Program-made: the position numbers and the translations under genes | Assembly: GCA_029204225.1 (NCBI GenBank) | Contig: CM055106.1 | Span: forward strand, 4,010,039-4,074,038 | Direction: 5' to 3' | DNA: 64,000 nucleotides | Source: Diphasiastrum complanatum | Taxonomy: Eukaryota; Streptophyta; Lycopodiopsida; Lycopodiales; Lycopodiaceae | Shown here: in pieces, positions 20,313-32,483 of the stretch | Layout: each line of letters opens with the position of its first letter | How positions within the stretch are numbered: the stretch's first letter is position 1 | Notes under the pieces: model-generated | Told to the model about the DNA's origin: nothing | The model's database searches: none | The model's input: only the letters and a program-made list of their open reading frames with translations

Positions 20313-21340
20313 TTGTGGTTGTGATGTAAAATTCAATTCCAATACTTGCTTTATTAAAAAAGGTGATGAGATCCTAGCTAATGGATCTAGATATGGTGGC
20401 ATCTTCAAGTTAAATTCTTATGAGAATGCAAACTTTTGTGAAATTGCTCTTATGTCTAAGGAGGAGATATGACATAGAAGGTTGGGACATCCTAACTATA
20501 AATCTATGATTTCTATGATCAAGAATGATAAGGCTATTGGCCTACCAAGATCACTTTCCAAAGATATCAAGCCATGTGAGGCTTGTGCTATTGCAAAATC
20601 ACATAGAAAGCCATATCAAAATTCTTCTATTAAGACTTCTCATCCTTTGAAATCAATTCACTCGGATGTTCATTTTTCTTTCTCAAAAAGTATTGGTGGT
20701 GCAACTTGTTTTGTTATCTTCATTGATGATTTTACAAGATATACTTGGTTGTACCTTCTTTCTTCAAAAGCTATGGTGTTTGAACACTTCCTAGTTTTCA
20801 AAGCTTATGTTGAGAAATAGTTTTCTTTCAAAGCTAAAGCTTTGAGATGTGATGGAGGAGGTGAATACATCTCCAACAAGTTCTATGATTATTGTGAGGT
20901 TGAAGGGATTAAGAGAGAGTTTTAGTGTTCTTATTCTCCATCTCAAAATGGAGTTGTTGAAAGAAAAAATCCATCTCTATGTGAATGTGCTAAAGCAATT
21001 CGAGTTGAAGCTTCTTTGACTATTGAATATTGGGGAGAAGCAATTATTTGTGCAAAAGATTACCTCATGATGCACTTGTAGGAAGATCACCATATGAAGT
21101 CTTGTTTAACAAGAAATCTAAGGTTGATCACCATAGAGTTTTTGGATGTGTTTGCTTTGTTCATGTACCCTTGGAAACAAGGAAAAGAGATGATCCAAAT
21201 TTATTCAAAGGGATCATAGTTGAATACTCATCCAACAAGAAGGCATACAGAATTTATGTTCCCTCTACCTCAATTAGAATTGAGAGTAGAGATGTTATTT
21301 TTCATGAGAATAAAAAATACATCTTTGATGAGGCCGAGAT
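20313..21340 (+). pseudogene. Element E integrase remnant
   Basis: GAG-pre-integrase begins at 20482 with RRLGHPNYKSM; the Trp normally before it is a TGA at 20470-20472. CEACAIAKSHRKPY follows, then the core: the first Asp in IHSDVH, the second in RCDGGGEY (after a TAG at 20818), and the Glu in QNGVVERKN (after another stop near 20922). After a frame change near 21040 the C-terminal part reads RVFGCVCFVHVPLETRK and RIESRDVIFHENKK. All three DDE residues can be read but never in one open frame. Confidence 0.87.
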
Positions 21341-22235
21341 CAAAGATTCTCAAAAGGATTCTCCTATCATCACCCTTGAAGATTATCATGGAGAGATGGA
21401 GCTGAGAATTGAGGAGGAGTCACCTCAAATTTTTTCACCAAGGAGATCACAAAGGAAAAGATTCGAGCCTAAGAAGCTTACATATGGAGATAAAGGCAAA
21501 CAAGTGGAACTCAACTCCACTAATTATGCATATTTTATTTCACATGAAGAGCCAAAGGATGTATACGATACATTCATCTTAAAAGAATGGATTCTAGCCA
21601 CCATGAAGGAGGAATACGATGCATTGATTGCCAACAAGACATGGGAGCTTGTGGATCTTCCATCCAACAAGCACACTATTGCTTGCAAATGGTTTTTTGA
21701 GTCAAATATAATCAAGATGGCACAATCAACAAGTACAAGGCACGACTTTGTGTAGAGGGTTTTTCTCAAGTTTATGGACTTGATTATGAGGAGACTTTTG
21801 CTCCAGTTGCAAAGATGGTATGAATTAGAATCATCATCTCTATTGCTTGTTTTTGGAAATGGCAAGTTTTCAACTAGATGTCTCAAATGCATTTTTAAAT
21901 AGATATCTAGAAGAAGAAATTTATATGAATTAACCCCTTGGGTTCATCCAAGACAAGACCAAATTTTGCTTGCTCTTCAAAAGTCTTTATGGACTAAAGC
22001 AAACACCAAGATCGTGGTATTCTTGACTTAATACCTTCCTTATCTCACTAGGATTCAATCTTAGTAACTATGATCCTTCCTTCTATGTCAAGTTCTATAA
22101 TAGTGATATTGCCATTCTTCTCATTTATGTTGATGATATTATCCTAACAGGAAGTTGTATTTTTTTACTTGAAGAAACCAAAATTGCACTTGGAAGAAAA
22201 TTCAAGATGCAAGATCTTGGAAAAAGATCCTATCC
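21341..22235 (+). pseudogene. Element E RT remnant, truncated after YVDD
   Basis: The linker QIFSPRRSQRKRFEPKKLTY leads into MKEEYDALIANKTWELVD and [10 protein letters not shown], where the frame is lost near 21700. Later blocks QLDVSNAFLNR, YLEEEIYMN plus stop, LYGLKQTPRSWYS plus stop, and AILLIYVDDIILTG (about 22111-22152) follow. The YVDD Asp pair is intact. The sequence ends at KFKMQDLGK, so the rest of RT and all of RNase H are missing. Confidence 0.87.
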
Positions 22236-23015
22236 ATTCATCTTGGACCCAACTTGATCCAAGGGTCCACAAAAACTACATTGGAAATCACAATATTCAT
22301 GTGAGTCCAAAATTGGACCCAACTCTAAAAAAGTAAACTCTAAGTTTAAAATTGACTTTGGGTCTCAAGTTTTATTTTTATTACAAAGGGGCCCAAGTTT
22401 ATTATAATTAGTTGGGTTTGTGCGGAAGCTAGGAGCGAGTTTGATGCATGGATCAGAAGTGCCACAATTAGCAGCAGAACGTTCAAAATGAAAGAATAAA
22501 AAATGCGCAATGGAACAACAACTAAGTGGAGACAAAATGTACTCTGATTAATATCCACAAGGAGTACAATCGCATGAAGTGGATACTTCAACTGGCTACT
22601 AAATGAGAATTTTGATCATTGTGTGTGATAACACATGCAATAAAACTATTTGAATGAATTGATAGAAACAATTATCAGATGTTATAGATATTAGAAGATC
22701 AGAAGAAATTTTCTGATGAAGATAATTATTTGGATATACTACTTAGAATATCTATTACAGATATTTTCTACAGTTATTACTATCGCCTCTCAACTATAAC
22801 TACATGTACAATGTAGGTGGACTATGTGAAGTTGTTGGGTTGGATTTTAGACTGAAAGTATCGAATTTTACAAAGTATCAAAAAATATATACAAAAGATC
22901 AATTTTATACTAGGTCAAAAAATATAGTCAGGGTCGGATTTTTCAAGGTCGGAAAAATCAGACTTAATTCGACCCGATCCAGGGTCAATTGCTCGAATAT
23001 CTTTGCATTTCGTTC
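22236..23015. other. No gene recognised
   Basis: AT-rich filler. A small inverted repeat, TGGACCC (22244-22250) with GGGTCCA (22263-22269), lies just past the broken end of element E. TTGGACCCAA recurs near 22313. It may be the edge of an unassigned element. No coding evidence. Confidence 0.4.
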
Positions 23016-23095
23016 ATAGTGCAGATGTTGGTTTTTCTACATTGGCAAGCTTGGTGAGTTGCTTGTCTTTCTAACCAAAGATCAATTAGAAGGTA
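23016..23095 (+). repeat. Fragment of the array B / element C LTR family
   Basis: GTGCAGATGTTGGTTTTTCT, ACATTGGCAAGCTTGGTGAG, TTGCTTGTCTTTCTAACC and AAAGATCA match the end part of LTR 3 (about 14762-14825) and of the element C LTR (about 38228-38290). No other part of that LTR is nearby. Confidence 0.65.
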
Positions 23096-23600
23096 AGGTC
23101 TAGATTTCAAAACCAGTTTGCTCTGATCTACTTTAGACATAGTTGGATCCATTACTCCAGTTGATAAAAATGATCTTATCTCTTCTGCCCATCTAAGAGT
23201 AGCATCTATTTGAAACATGTTTGCATCAGGTAAATCATCACTTATCGGTTCTTTTAGTTTCTCAACTGATGTTATTCTAGATTAATAATCGACAAGAAAA
23301 TGTTGCTTACCTCTCCATACAGTAATTTTAAAGTTGAATTCTAGAAGGATGAGTAGCCATCTTGCTATACAACCAGTGTTGCATGGTTTATTCAACAAAT
23401 ATAACAAGGATTGATGATCGGTATAGAATTTAAATTGATTTCTTAGCAAATAATGGCATAGTTTTTGTACAACATATATAATTGCTAATGCCAGTAGTGG
23501 AATAATCTACTTCAGTAGGGACTAATTGTCTACTGAGAAAGCGAATCGGGTAATCTTTTCCAAACTTTCTCGGCTGTATTAGGATGACTCCAGTATTGGA
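23096..23600 (-). pseudogene. Ty3/gypsy RNase H and linker remnant
   Basis: Read down the minus strand: RFLSRQLVPTEVDYS (the end of the gypsy RNase H lead-in), a frame change, HYLLRNQFKFYTDHQSLLYL, CIARWLLILLEFNFKI, GKQHFLVDY, an in-frame TAA at about 23284, then SRITSVEKL and LPDANMF, RWAEEIRSFLSTG. TDHQSL and ARWLLxLLEF are standard Ty3/gypsy RNase H blocks, and the LPDA / FLSTG stretch is the spacer before integrase. It is a fragment with a frameshift and a stop. The F elements carry the integrase of what may be the same gypsy family. Confidence 0.85.
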
Positions 23601-23652
23601 TTTCTATCATCTCCATCTCTATTCTCTACTAATCTAGATCCATTTATTAAGT

Positions 23653-24523
23653 TGTTGTAAATGTTTGTACAGTCACATACTCTACAAAAATACACTTGTC
23701 TCTTGACAATCTACAGAATTACAAAGGGACCAGTGATAGTGTTACCCTATAGTTTGGCCATCTCCTCTTTGTTGGCCAACTTCTCTTATTCGGAAATCAT
23801 CGATTGTTCGGACATCTTGGACCATCTAGGCACATTCTCTTATTCAGCCTATCTCGAACAATCGGCTGCAATTTAACTATCAGCGTACCAACAAATACAC
23901 ACGTCACGACCAGACAAAATCAAATATTGTCTAATGGTGACTGCCAACAACATGTAGTGCCTTAACCTATTTGTAAATCACAGATTAACAATTCTTTTAA
24001 TAGTTAGTCATGTGTATATTTCCAGCAACTTATCAATTGCTCGGTTAGCTGAATTCTCTATCTGCTAATAGTGCAATTGTCCTTTCTCTTTGTTATCACA
24101 GAGTATTGTCTCAGAAACAATGCCTCTCTATCTGCATTTAGACTGCATTTTTCTACATGAGTAATCTGTCAATGTTCCAGCAATTTAAGTTGTGTATGTT
24201 GAATGCGCATTCATTTCATTGTCAAATAGATTTATGCTCGCAGATAAAATTTTCTGTAGATTGAATTGTTTCATGTGATTGATATCATTGCTTGATCTGT
24301 CGTTCTAATAAACGTACCCAAACCGCTTTCGCAAAGCTAAATCTGATAAACAAGACAGTTTGTGCATGGCTATAAAATCAACTATCTAGATCCAGCGACT
24401 TTGAAGCTATGATCAAGTAAGATAGATCCCGATCTGTCTGAATCTGATAGACATAGTTGCATGTGCTAAGGATTCCTCCCTCGCTTCTCTCTATCGTGAC
24501 GATAATAGCACTGAATCCCAACA
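23653..24523 (+). repeat. 5' LTR of element F1 (left limit approximate)
   Basis: Sequence before the primer site ends CCCAACA at 24523, a normal LTR terminus. A TG start at 23653 (TGTTGTAAATG) is a guess based on the CCAACA end seen in element D and on where gypsy sequence stops. No 3' partner was found to confirm the length. Confidence 0.45.
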
Positions 24524-24535
24524 TGGTATCAGAGC
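24524..24535 (+). promoter_or_regulatory. Primer-binding site of element F1
   Basis: TGGTATCAGAGC, an exact match to the plant initiator-tRNA primer site, follows the CCCAACA LTR end. Gag starts 136 bp downstream. Confidence 0.9.
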
Positions 24536-24670
24536 AAATGCTTTGATCTCTATACACATTCAAAGCTCACATTATCAAAACGATCATTATGATATAGTGT
24601 AGACAATAGCTATTATTTTTTCCAGTCACATTAATCTACTATCTACATAATACTCAACTTGAAATTCCAA

Positions 24671-25216
24671 ATGGATTCACAACCACAGTATGCTCTAATG
24701 GTAGACAAACTCGATGGTTTGAATTACCACCTATGGAACTTCAAGATGAGAGTAGTGCTGATGGCCAAGGAACTCTGAGAAATAGTAGCTGGAACTGGAC
24801 TACTTCCCATTGTTGATGAGCAAGCCATTTCCAAATGGAAGCTTAGGGATGGCAAGTCTTTCGCCTTGATCACCCTTAACATCTCTTACACACATATTGG
24901 TCATATAAAAAAAGCCCAATCTGCAAAAAAAAGCTTGGAAGAGCACATTATACGAAGTGAGCAATGTCACTTCAAAGCTGCATCTGAGGAGAAAGTTTTT
25001 CTCACTCAGGATGTCAGATAATGATTATGTTCAAAATCACATAAATGAATTTAAGACTCTATTAGAGCAAATGGTGGCAATAGGTTCAATACTCAAAGAC
25101 TTTGACGTTGTTATGGCCTTACTGTCCAATTTGCCTTCCTCCTATGAAAATTGGGTGATGATGATAACCACACACTCAGATATAACATTGCTTAGAGTCT
25201 TAATCATGCTGCTATA
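24671..25216 (+). pseudogene. Element F1 gag remnant
   Basis: From ATG 24671: MDSQPQYALMVDKLDGLNYH, then W-x-F-K-M-R and a TGA near 24777. After a frame change it continues through KAWKSTLYEVSNVTSKLHLR, KFFSLRMSDNDYVQNHINEF, DFDVVMALLSNLPSSYENWV. This is the copia gag (UBN2-type) order with its L..LP..Y.....I motif. The stop and frameshift make it non-functional. Confidence 0.85.
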
Positions 25217-25231
25217 GGAGGAAACAAAAAT

Positions 25232-25913
25232 GAATGGAGCATCCTCGTCCTCCATCAATGACTCATAGACATTATTCTCAAAGAAGAACACCAAGAAACA
25301 ACAGACGAAGAAAGTTGCCCATCAAATCGATAGCAATCAAAAGCACTCAAAAGTAGACACAGAAGACTCAAAATCAGCCACCTGCTCAAAACAAGAAAAG
25401 GCACTTTTGCAGATATTGCAAGAGGGCAAACCATGAAATCTAGGATTGTCGAATCTTGAAGTTTAACAATGACAAGAAGAAGCAACCAGACCAGTAGGTA
25501 GGCCCATGTAGCCACAGAAGAATCAAGAAGATGATGATGAGCAAGAAGTCTTCATGGTGAGCTATCGCTATGTCGAACAATTGGAAAAATGGTTCCTTGA
25601 TTCTGGAGCAACACAATACATGACAATCCATCATGAATGGTTCATTGATAATTTGACCTACAGCACCATGAAATTCGTTTACCCTGGAGATAACAGCTCT
25701 CACATAATTGAAGGTGAAGGTATCATTTATGATGAATTTTCAGAATGGAATGTTAAAACTTGTACAAATGTATTGTATGTCCCAAATCTGATGACAAATC
25801 TATTGTCTGTCAGTCGAATCATAGATTTAGGACATAGGGTTTCAATTTCTATTAGATTCTTGATAATAGTAGGAGAGTTCTTGCACTCGAAAGAGACAAG
25901 GATATTTCTATAG
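25232..25913 (+). pseudogene. Element F1 zinc knuckle and protease remnant
   Basis: A basic tract (KKNTKKQQTKKVAHQ) is followed, in another frame near 25408-25450, by a CCHC knuckle CRYCKRANHEI-stop-DC that carries an in-frame stop. The protease at 25554-25913 has WFLDSGATQYM with the DSG intact, then CTNVLYVPNLMTNLLSVSR, the usual copia protease end. The same segment recurs at 33712-34320 in F' with only scattered differences. Confidence 0.85.
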
Positions 25914-25929
25914 GCTTAGTCATTGTAAT

Positions 25930-27009
25930 ATTATGGTTGATCGTGCTTTAAGCAGTTCAACCTCTATTAATAAAGAATTGATATGGCATTACGGACTTGG
26001 TCACCTTAATCATATATCACCATGTCTAAGTCTTTTTCAGTTCTTGATCTAGACTACCAAATTGTCGACCATCCTGTCTGCCAAAGTTGTATTGAAGGAA
26101 AGCAGGCAAGAAGGTCATTTAGGTCAAATCAAAAACACATTTCTAAAGATTTGCTAGATATTGTACATACAGATACATGGGACCCAATGCAAACACCATC
26201 ATTACTTGGTGCAAAATTCTTTATTACTTTCATAGATGATTATTTCAAAAGGACTGCAATCTATTTCTTAAAGCATAAATCTGAAGCCTTCTAGTTCTTC
26301 AAGAAATACAAAGAGAATGCTAAGTTGTAGACATGCAAAAGAATCAAAGCTCTTAGGAGCGACAATGATAGCGAATATATGTCAAATGAATTTAAGGATT
26401 ATTTCTCAGCCAATGGCATCAAGCAACATTTTGTTGCTTCCTATTTTCCACAGTCGAATGGACTAGCCGAAAGGAAGAACAGGACCTTGTCGAGTCTGCT
26501 AAATGCATGATCACACATGCTTCTTTACCCAAATCATTTTGGCAACATGCTATTTCAACAACAACTTATTTGTAGAATCAATGTATAATTAAAGGTGTAT
26601 CCAACAACAAAACTCGCTTATGAGGTCTACACAGAATTCAAACCCTCAATTAAATATTTGAAAGTGATCAGATGCATAGTGTATGCTCATGTCCCAAAAG
26701 ACACCAGAAAGAAACTTGATGAACATTCTTTTGAAGCAATTTATTGCAAGGACAAGATGCAGTCTATAATTTTTGTCCCGACAACAAACTCTTCTCAAAA
26801 GACGATTTCTATTTTTTCCTATAGTCACCAAATACAATTAGATCCATAAGAAGAAGAAGAAGAAGCTACAACTCAGGTGAAACTGACTCAACCAACACAA
26901 GGTTGAATTTTGCAGCCAAAAACTTGATCCATAAGATCAACAAGAATTTGAACTCAACCTATCCATTATATTGATGAGTTCATTCACTATTCCATTTAGG
27001 AGCCAAGCA
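25930..27009 (+). pseudogene. Element F1 integrase remnant, interrupted by element G
   Basis: GAG-pre-integrase ELIWHYGLGHLNHIS is followed in a shifted frame by HPVCQSCIEGKQARRSFRSN, the first core Asp in IVHTDTW, then FITFIDDYFKRTA. Later blocks are scattered: a SDNDSEY-like second Asp near 26360, SNGLAERKNRT near 26455-26490, and the C-terminal IRCIVYAHVPKDTRKKLDEH. Many stops. The end is cut at 27009 by the LTR of element G, and the sequence resumes at 33166. Confidence 0.83.
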
Positions 27010-27691
27010 TGTTAAAAATTCACAATTCTAGCTCGACTAATTTTGGTCATAGGACTTGTAAATGGTTAGATGGTCATGATGTGGCTTGTCACACGTGCCA
27101 AATAGCATAGGATTCCATTCATAAGGATGTTCTCAAGTAGACCTAAGTGTTAGAACCTTTGGAATGAGTCCAAATTATGCTTAGATACAAGAGAGGAAAA
27201 ATAGGAGCTATTTCTGGTAATTTTTGCATTGTTGAGGGATCTCCAAGACTCCAACCCTAACTTGGTAGGGATGAAAGATCCACCAAAATTACCATCAGGT
27301 ATAGGTTTAGTGCTACTCATACCTGCCCAAAACCGTGATGGATCATGTATATATAGGTGATGATATCTCACCAAAATCAATCAAGCAATTTCATGATTTT
27401 TCTCTCATAATGGTGCAATTGCTCTCTATGTTCAAAATTTTTTGAGTACTTGTGATTACTAATGATTATAGGATTGAATGTAGGTCTGGTGTATAGTACT
27501 CAGACCATGGGAGGCCGTACTTTCACACGTGTGAAGCCTTCTTCAAGGATTTGGGCCATTTAGTGAGGTTCAAGCATAGATTTTTGATGGATTTTGATGG
27601 TTCAACTTGTGCTAATCTTATGAAATCATAATCTATTGTTTCCCTCATAATTTCAAGTGTTTTAGGATCCTTATTTGCTGTAATTTTTACA
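27010..27691 (+). repeat. 5' LTR of element G
   Basis: TGTTAAAAATTCACAATTC to GTAATTTTTACA, 682 bp. A TATATATAG box at about 27348 is a likely promoter. Confidence 0.95.
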
Positions 27692-27704
27692 TGGTATCAG
27701 AGCC
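27692..27704 (+). promoter_or_regulatory. Primer-binding site of element G
   Basis: TGGTATCAGAGCC directly after the 5' LTR, the plant initiator-tRNA complement. Confidence 0.95.
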
Positions 27705-28500
27705 TAAAGGCTGAAATGAGCTAAATCCTTGGTTTTCATTCAATTTGATCACAATTTTTGATCTAAATCTTGTGTAGATTGGATCTTAGCATCTAGTATT
27801 GATTCTAGAACTCAAGGTGAGTCAAATACATTGGAGATTGGTGTTGTGTGACTTCATTTGCAGGTGTTTAGTGTCTAGAACCAGAGGCGAAGTTGAATTC
27901 AATTCACATTACCAAGATAGCAAGTTTTGCTTGCTCCAAGCATTGATTTCTAAGCAAGTTTTGGAGGTGATTTCATAGAGGAGGCTTTCTAGCATTCAAG
28001 GAGAGAGGAGATCAGAGTTTTGGGGACTCTTCAAGGCTGTTCTAAGGTGTAGTGGACACCTCCTAAAGTGATTTAGGTTCAGTCCAACCATTGCTTGACT
28101 TATGCACCAAATTAGATCAATTTTTCAAAAATTTTGATCATTTTTTGCTTGTGTTGGATAGTAGATTGTGTTGCATTCTCATTAAGTTCCATTTAGATCT
28201 TTTACATGTGATTTTGAAAGTATATTAGGTTGCTGAAATTCACTCTTGATCAGATCATTTGGAAGCTTTAATGTTCTTTATAGAAAGAGGGGCAATTCTA
28301 CTAGTATTGTCTACTTCAATCAAGCAAGTGCATTGTTTCTAGTATTCTATGATTTGATTTTGTTAGAGATCATTCTTAGATCTTTATAGGAAGTCTATTA
28401 CTGATTTTTTCAGGTCCCTAAGAAGTGGTATAAGGAAGATCTTCAATCAAATCAATAGAATTAACCTTCATTTGTGTCAAGTCCTTGATTAGGAGACTAG
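27705..28500 (+). other. Untranslated leader of element G
   Basis: About 800 bp of AT-rich noncoding sequence between the primer site and the gag start. It should carry the packaging signal, but I can point to no specific structure. Confidence 0.7.
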
Positions 28501-29280
28501 ATGGCATCTATAAATGCATATCTTTTGGATACTAATGAAAGTCTCAACAAAACTAACTATTCCTTATGGAAAGTAAGAATGGAATCCATCATGATCATGC
28601 AAGATCTGATGGAAATTGTAAATGGTAAGGAGGGTGAACCTATTCATCCTCAAGAAAAAGCCAAATACATCATGAGGCGCAATGTTGCACTGCATTGCAG
28701 AAAAATGAATGTTGCAAATGAACTCTTAAGAGAGGTAGGAGATTGCACTTTGGCTCAAGATGCTTGGGAGACTTTGCAAAAGGTCTATGAATCCAAGAAC
28801 CAAACTAGAATGTTAGCTTTGAAGAATCAAATCTATAGAAGCTATCAGAAGAAAGGAGAGAGTGCACATACTTTTGTCCTAAGAGTAAAGGAATTGAACA
28901 AAGAGCTAGCCTTCATAGGTGATCCTATCAAGGATGAAGAGCTTGTTCAACTCATATTGAATGGACTAAGCTTTGAATTTGACAATTTGGTTCAGGGATA
29001 TGCAATTATGGGTAAGCTACCCATACTTGAAGAACTCCAAGGCACACTCATGGCCGAGGAATCAAGAAGGAGCCAAATGCAAGAGTGGATGGATAGGCTT
29101 TCCATCCAAGGTGGAGATGACCAAGCTCTCTTCACCAAAGGCAGAGGCAAGTCCAAAGGCAAAGGATCAACATTCAAGAAGCCTACAAAGCTTGAGAATC
29201 AAGAAGGACCCTTAAAGGCATCTCCATTTGACCACCAAAGTCAAGAAGGACAAATCAAAGGTGAAGTGCTACTATTGTAG
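28501..29280 (+). pseudogene. Element G gag (5' part of the polyprotein, frameshifted)
   Basis: Open from ATG 28501. Gag blocks: LNKTNYSLWKVRMESIMI, AWETLQKVYESKNQTRML, KNQIYRSYQKKGESAHTF, ELVQLILNGLSFEFDNLV, then a Gly/Lys-rich basic tract (KGRGKSKGKGSTFKK) where RNA binding is expected. The frame then ends at TAG 29278-29280, before the zinc knuckle, which lies in another frame starting at about 29228. The true polyprotein should run through. A small indel near 29220-29230 explains the overlap, and it disconnects gag from pol. Confidence 0.9.
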
Positions 29281-30688
29281 CAAGATGGGGCATTATGCCT
29301 CGAAATGCTTCAAGAGGAAGCAAGATCAAAGCCAAGCCAACATGAGCAAAGAGGAGGAGGAGGAGAGTTCACATGAGGACTCTCTCATGATGTCCATATT
29401 TTCTTCAACAAGCTTCAAAGGAGAAGATCCTTGGTGGATTGAGTCGGGTGCTAGTTCACACATGACTAGTAAAAGGGAGTTTTTCACTTCTCTCTTATCT
29501 TATGATGGACCTATAAAGTCTATCTATACAGCAAATGATGAAGCTTGTAAGATTGAAGGAGTTGGTAGCATTCCCCTTTGCTTAGGATCTTCCAAAAAGA
29601 TCAACATAGAAGGTGTTTTGTACATTCCTACAATAACAAAGAATCTACTAAGTGTTGGCCAAATGGTAGACAATGGTTTCAATGTTGACTTTGCCTCAAA
29701 GGAATGTTTCATCAAGAAGAAGGGTAAGATAGTGTCTAAGGGCACTAGACTTGGCAAACTTTATAAGTTGGCTGAATTTGTGGATACTAATGTTGTCATG
29801 TTGGCCGAGAAGAGCAAGATATCTACCTTTACTTTATGGCACAAAAGACTTGGACATGTCAACTCGGCTTCCATGGAGGCTATGATCAAGGAGGAGTATG
29901 CTTTAGGCCTACCAAGGTCTATTGGGAAGGAAGACAAGGTTTGTGAAGCTTGTGCCTTATCCAAGGCACATAAGAAGGTGTTTCCTAACTCCATCCCAAA
30001 GTCATCTCATCCTCTTGAACTCATACACTCGGATGTGCACATTGCTAGCACCAAATCTAATGGAGGTTCATCCATGTGTTTAACCTTCATTGATGACTAC
30101 TCAAGATATTGTTGGGTGTTCTTACTTTCCTTCAAGTCTCAAGTATTTGATACTTTTATAAAGTTCAAGTTGTTTGTGGAAAAGCATCATAATCATAGCA
30201 TCAAGATTCTTAGAAGTGACAATGGTGGAGAATTCATCTCCAATGAGTTCAAGGCCTTTTGTGAGGAGGAAGGGATCAAGAAAGGGACTTCTTGTCCTTA
30301 CACTCCTCAACAAAATGGAGTTGCTGAAAGAAGGAATAGAACATTATGTGAATTTTCTAAGGCTTTAAGATTAGATGCTTGTTTGCCCAAATCCTTTTGG
30401 GGTGAGTCTCTTGTATGTGCAAACTACTTGATGAATAGGGTGTCTTGCAAAGCAATTGAGGGCAAAACTCCTTATGAGATGTTGTATGGAAAGAAACCCA
30501 ATCTTAATCACTTGAAATTTTTTGGGTGTATATGTTATGTGCATGTGCCATTGGAAACAAGAACCAAGGAGGATCTATCTTCCACAAGAGGGATCATGCT
30601 TGGATATGCAAGCTCAAGCAAGGGCTACAAATTCAATCTCCCATCCTTGAACAAATTTGTTGTTTCAAGGGATGTAATCTTTGATTAA
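29228..30688 (+). pseudogene. Element G zinc knuckle, protease and integrase
   Basis: A 486-codon open stretch. Residues 14-27 form a CCHC knuckle, CYYCSKMGHYASKC. The protease box at 69-79 reads WWIESGASSHM, so the catalytic Asp of DSG is Glu (codon GAG), a change expected to impair the enzyme. GAG-pre-integrase TLWHKRLGHVNSASM and CEACALSKAHKK follow. The integrase core is complete: Asp in LIHSDVH, Asp in RSDNGGEF, Glu in NGVAERRNRT. The C-terminal part has FFGCICYVHVPLETR and VVSRDVIFD, then a TAA at 30686-30688 cutting off RT. Confidence 0.93.
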
Positions 30689-30837
30689 CATCATATGCAT
30701 ATGCTTGAAGAAGGCTCAAGTGCTCCAACAATCAAGAAGAAGATGGCCGAGGAGCAAGATCTTGGTTTTGAGGAGGAGCTCATGGAGGAGCAAGCACCAA
30801 ACCCACTTATCACACCAAGGAGATCTTCAAGGCAAAA

Positions 30838-32469
30838 GTGGAGCCATCAAGGCTCACATATCAAGGCAAAGGACAGCAAGTTGAGGGTATCTCATCCACT
30901 TCTTATGCTTTATCTAGTTTTGAAGAACCATCTAATGTTGAAGATGCATTGAACTCCAAAGAATGGTATAAAGCTATGTTGGATGAGTATGATGCCTTGA
31001 TTGAGAATGAAACTTGGTTGCTTGTTGAGAGACCTCAAAGGAATGTAATAGGATGCAAGTGGGTCTTCAAGCTTAAGCTGAATGCAAATGGGAGTGCTAA
31101 CAAACATAAAGCAAGATTAGTTGCAAAAGGTTATGGTCAAGAGAGAGGGATAGACTATGAGGAAACTTTTGCACCCGTGGCCAAGATGGTCACAATAAGG
31201 CTAATCATTGCACTTGCATCACATTTTGGATGGATTCTATGTCAAATGGATGTCTCTAATGCTTTCTTGAATGCTTTTTTGGAGGAGGATATCTATATGG
31301 AGCAGCCACAAGGGTTCATCAAGCATGGAATGGAGAACAAAGTATGTCATCTCCAAAGAAGCATCTATGGCTTGAAGCAAGCCTTGAGATCTTGGAATTC
31401 AAGACTACATTGCTATCTTATTTCACTTTCTTTTGTTCAAAATGAATATGATCCCACTCTTTACATTAAGTTTGATGATGTTGATATTGTACTTTTACTC
31501 ATTTATGTAGATGACATTATCATTAGTGGAAATAGTGTGGACGGTATTGAAAAAATCAAGATAGATCTATCCTTAGAGTTCAAGATGGTAGATCTAGGGT
31601 GTCTTCACTTCATCTTAGGCATAGAAGTACTTAGAGGGTCTGATTTTATCTTTACAAGTCAAGTAAACTATGCTCAAAGTCTTTTGAAGAAGTTTAAGAT
31701 GGAAGTATGCAAAAGTGTTGACACACCAATGGAGCAAGATGTAAAAGTGCCAAATGAAGATGATGAAAGATCCTTTATGGACATCACTTTGTTTAGGCAA
31801 CTTATAGGTTCCTTAATGTGGATCACTATAACTAGACCAAATCTTAGATTTAGTGTATGTAGGTTGAGCCAATACATGCAAAAGCCATTGAATATCCATT
31901 GGAAAAAGGCTAAGAGGATTCTAAGATACATCTCGGGTACATTGGATTTTGGGATTCTATATAGAGCAGATGTGATTAACCTTCATGAATTTAGTGATTC
32001 AGATTTTGAAGGGGACAAGAGGGATAGGAAATCAACAAGTGTCTATTTAACTTTCATAGGAGAAGGTGTGGTTTCATGGCTTTCAAAAAATCAAGAAACT
32101 ATATCTCTATCTTCAACCGAGGCCGAGTATAAAGCTTTGACAACCACTACAAAGGAGGTACTCTGGATCAAGAGATTATTGGTGGAGCTAAAGATCATGG
32201 ATTCAGAGGAGGCACCAATCATCTACAATGACAATATATCAGCCCAACACCTTGCATCTAACCCAATCTTCCATGCAAGATCTAAGCACATTGAGATATG
32301 CCATTACTTTGTGAGAGAAATGGTGCAAGCCAAGGAGATTGCTTTGGATTATGTTCCAAGCAATGAATGTGTAGCTGATCTACTTACTAAACCACTTCAA
32401 AAGACACCTTTTATGAAGTTCAGATCATCACTTGGAGTGATTAGTAAAGCAATGATTGAACCAAGCTAG
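30838..32469 (+). pseudogene. Element G reverse transcriptase and RNase H
   Basis: A 543-codon open stretch to TAG 32467-32469, with no internal stop. [89 protein letters not shown] (YVDD intact), LEFKMVDLGCLHFILGIEV. RNase H: FSDSDFEGDKRDRKS, SLSSTEAEYKALTTTTKEV, NDNISAQHLASNPIFHARS. The frame differs from the upstream integrase. The linker RSSRQK near 30830 must shift by one base to enter it, so one base has been lost there. Confidence 0.94.
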
Positions 32470-32471
32470 AT

Positions 32472-32483
32472 AGTGAGGAGGAG
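32472..32483 (+). promoter_or_regulatory. Polypurine tract of element G
   Basis: AGTGAGGAGGAG directly precedes the TG of the 3' LTR and follows the pol stop by a few bases. Confidence 0.9.

Larger units (their letters stand above)
19141..22235 (+). mobile_element. Copia element E, internal region only, no LTRs
   Basis: A decayed plus-strand copia polyprotein covers gag through the RT YVDD region and stops abruptly near 22235 after KMQDLGK. No LTR, PBS or PPT flanks it. Its protein blocks match element A closely, so it is the same subfamily, and it retains the gag and protease that A has lost. It abuts the minus-strand element D at 19140, evidence of past rearrangement. Confidence 0.85.
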
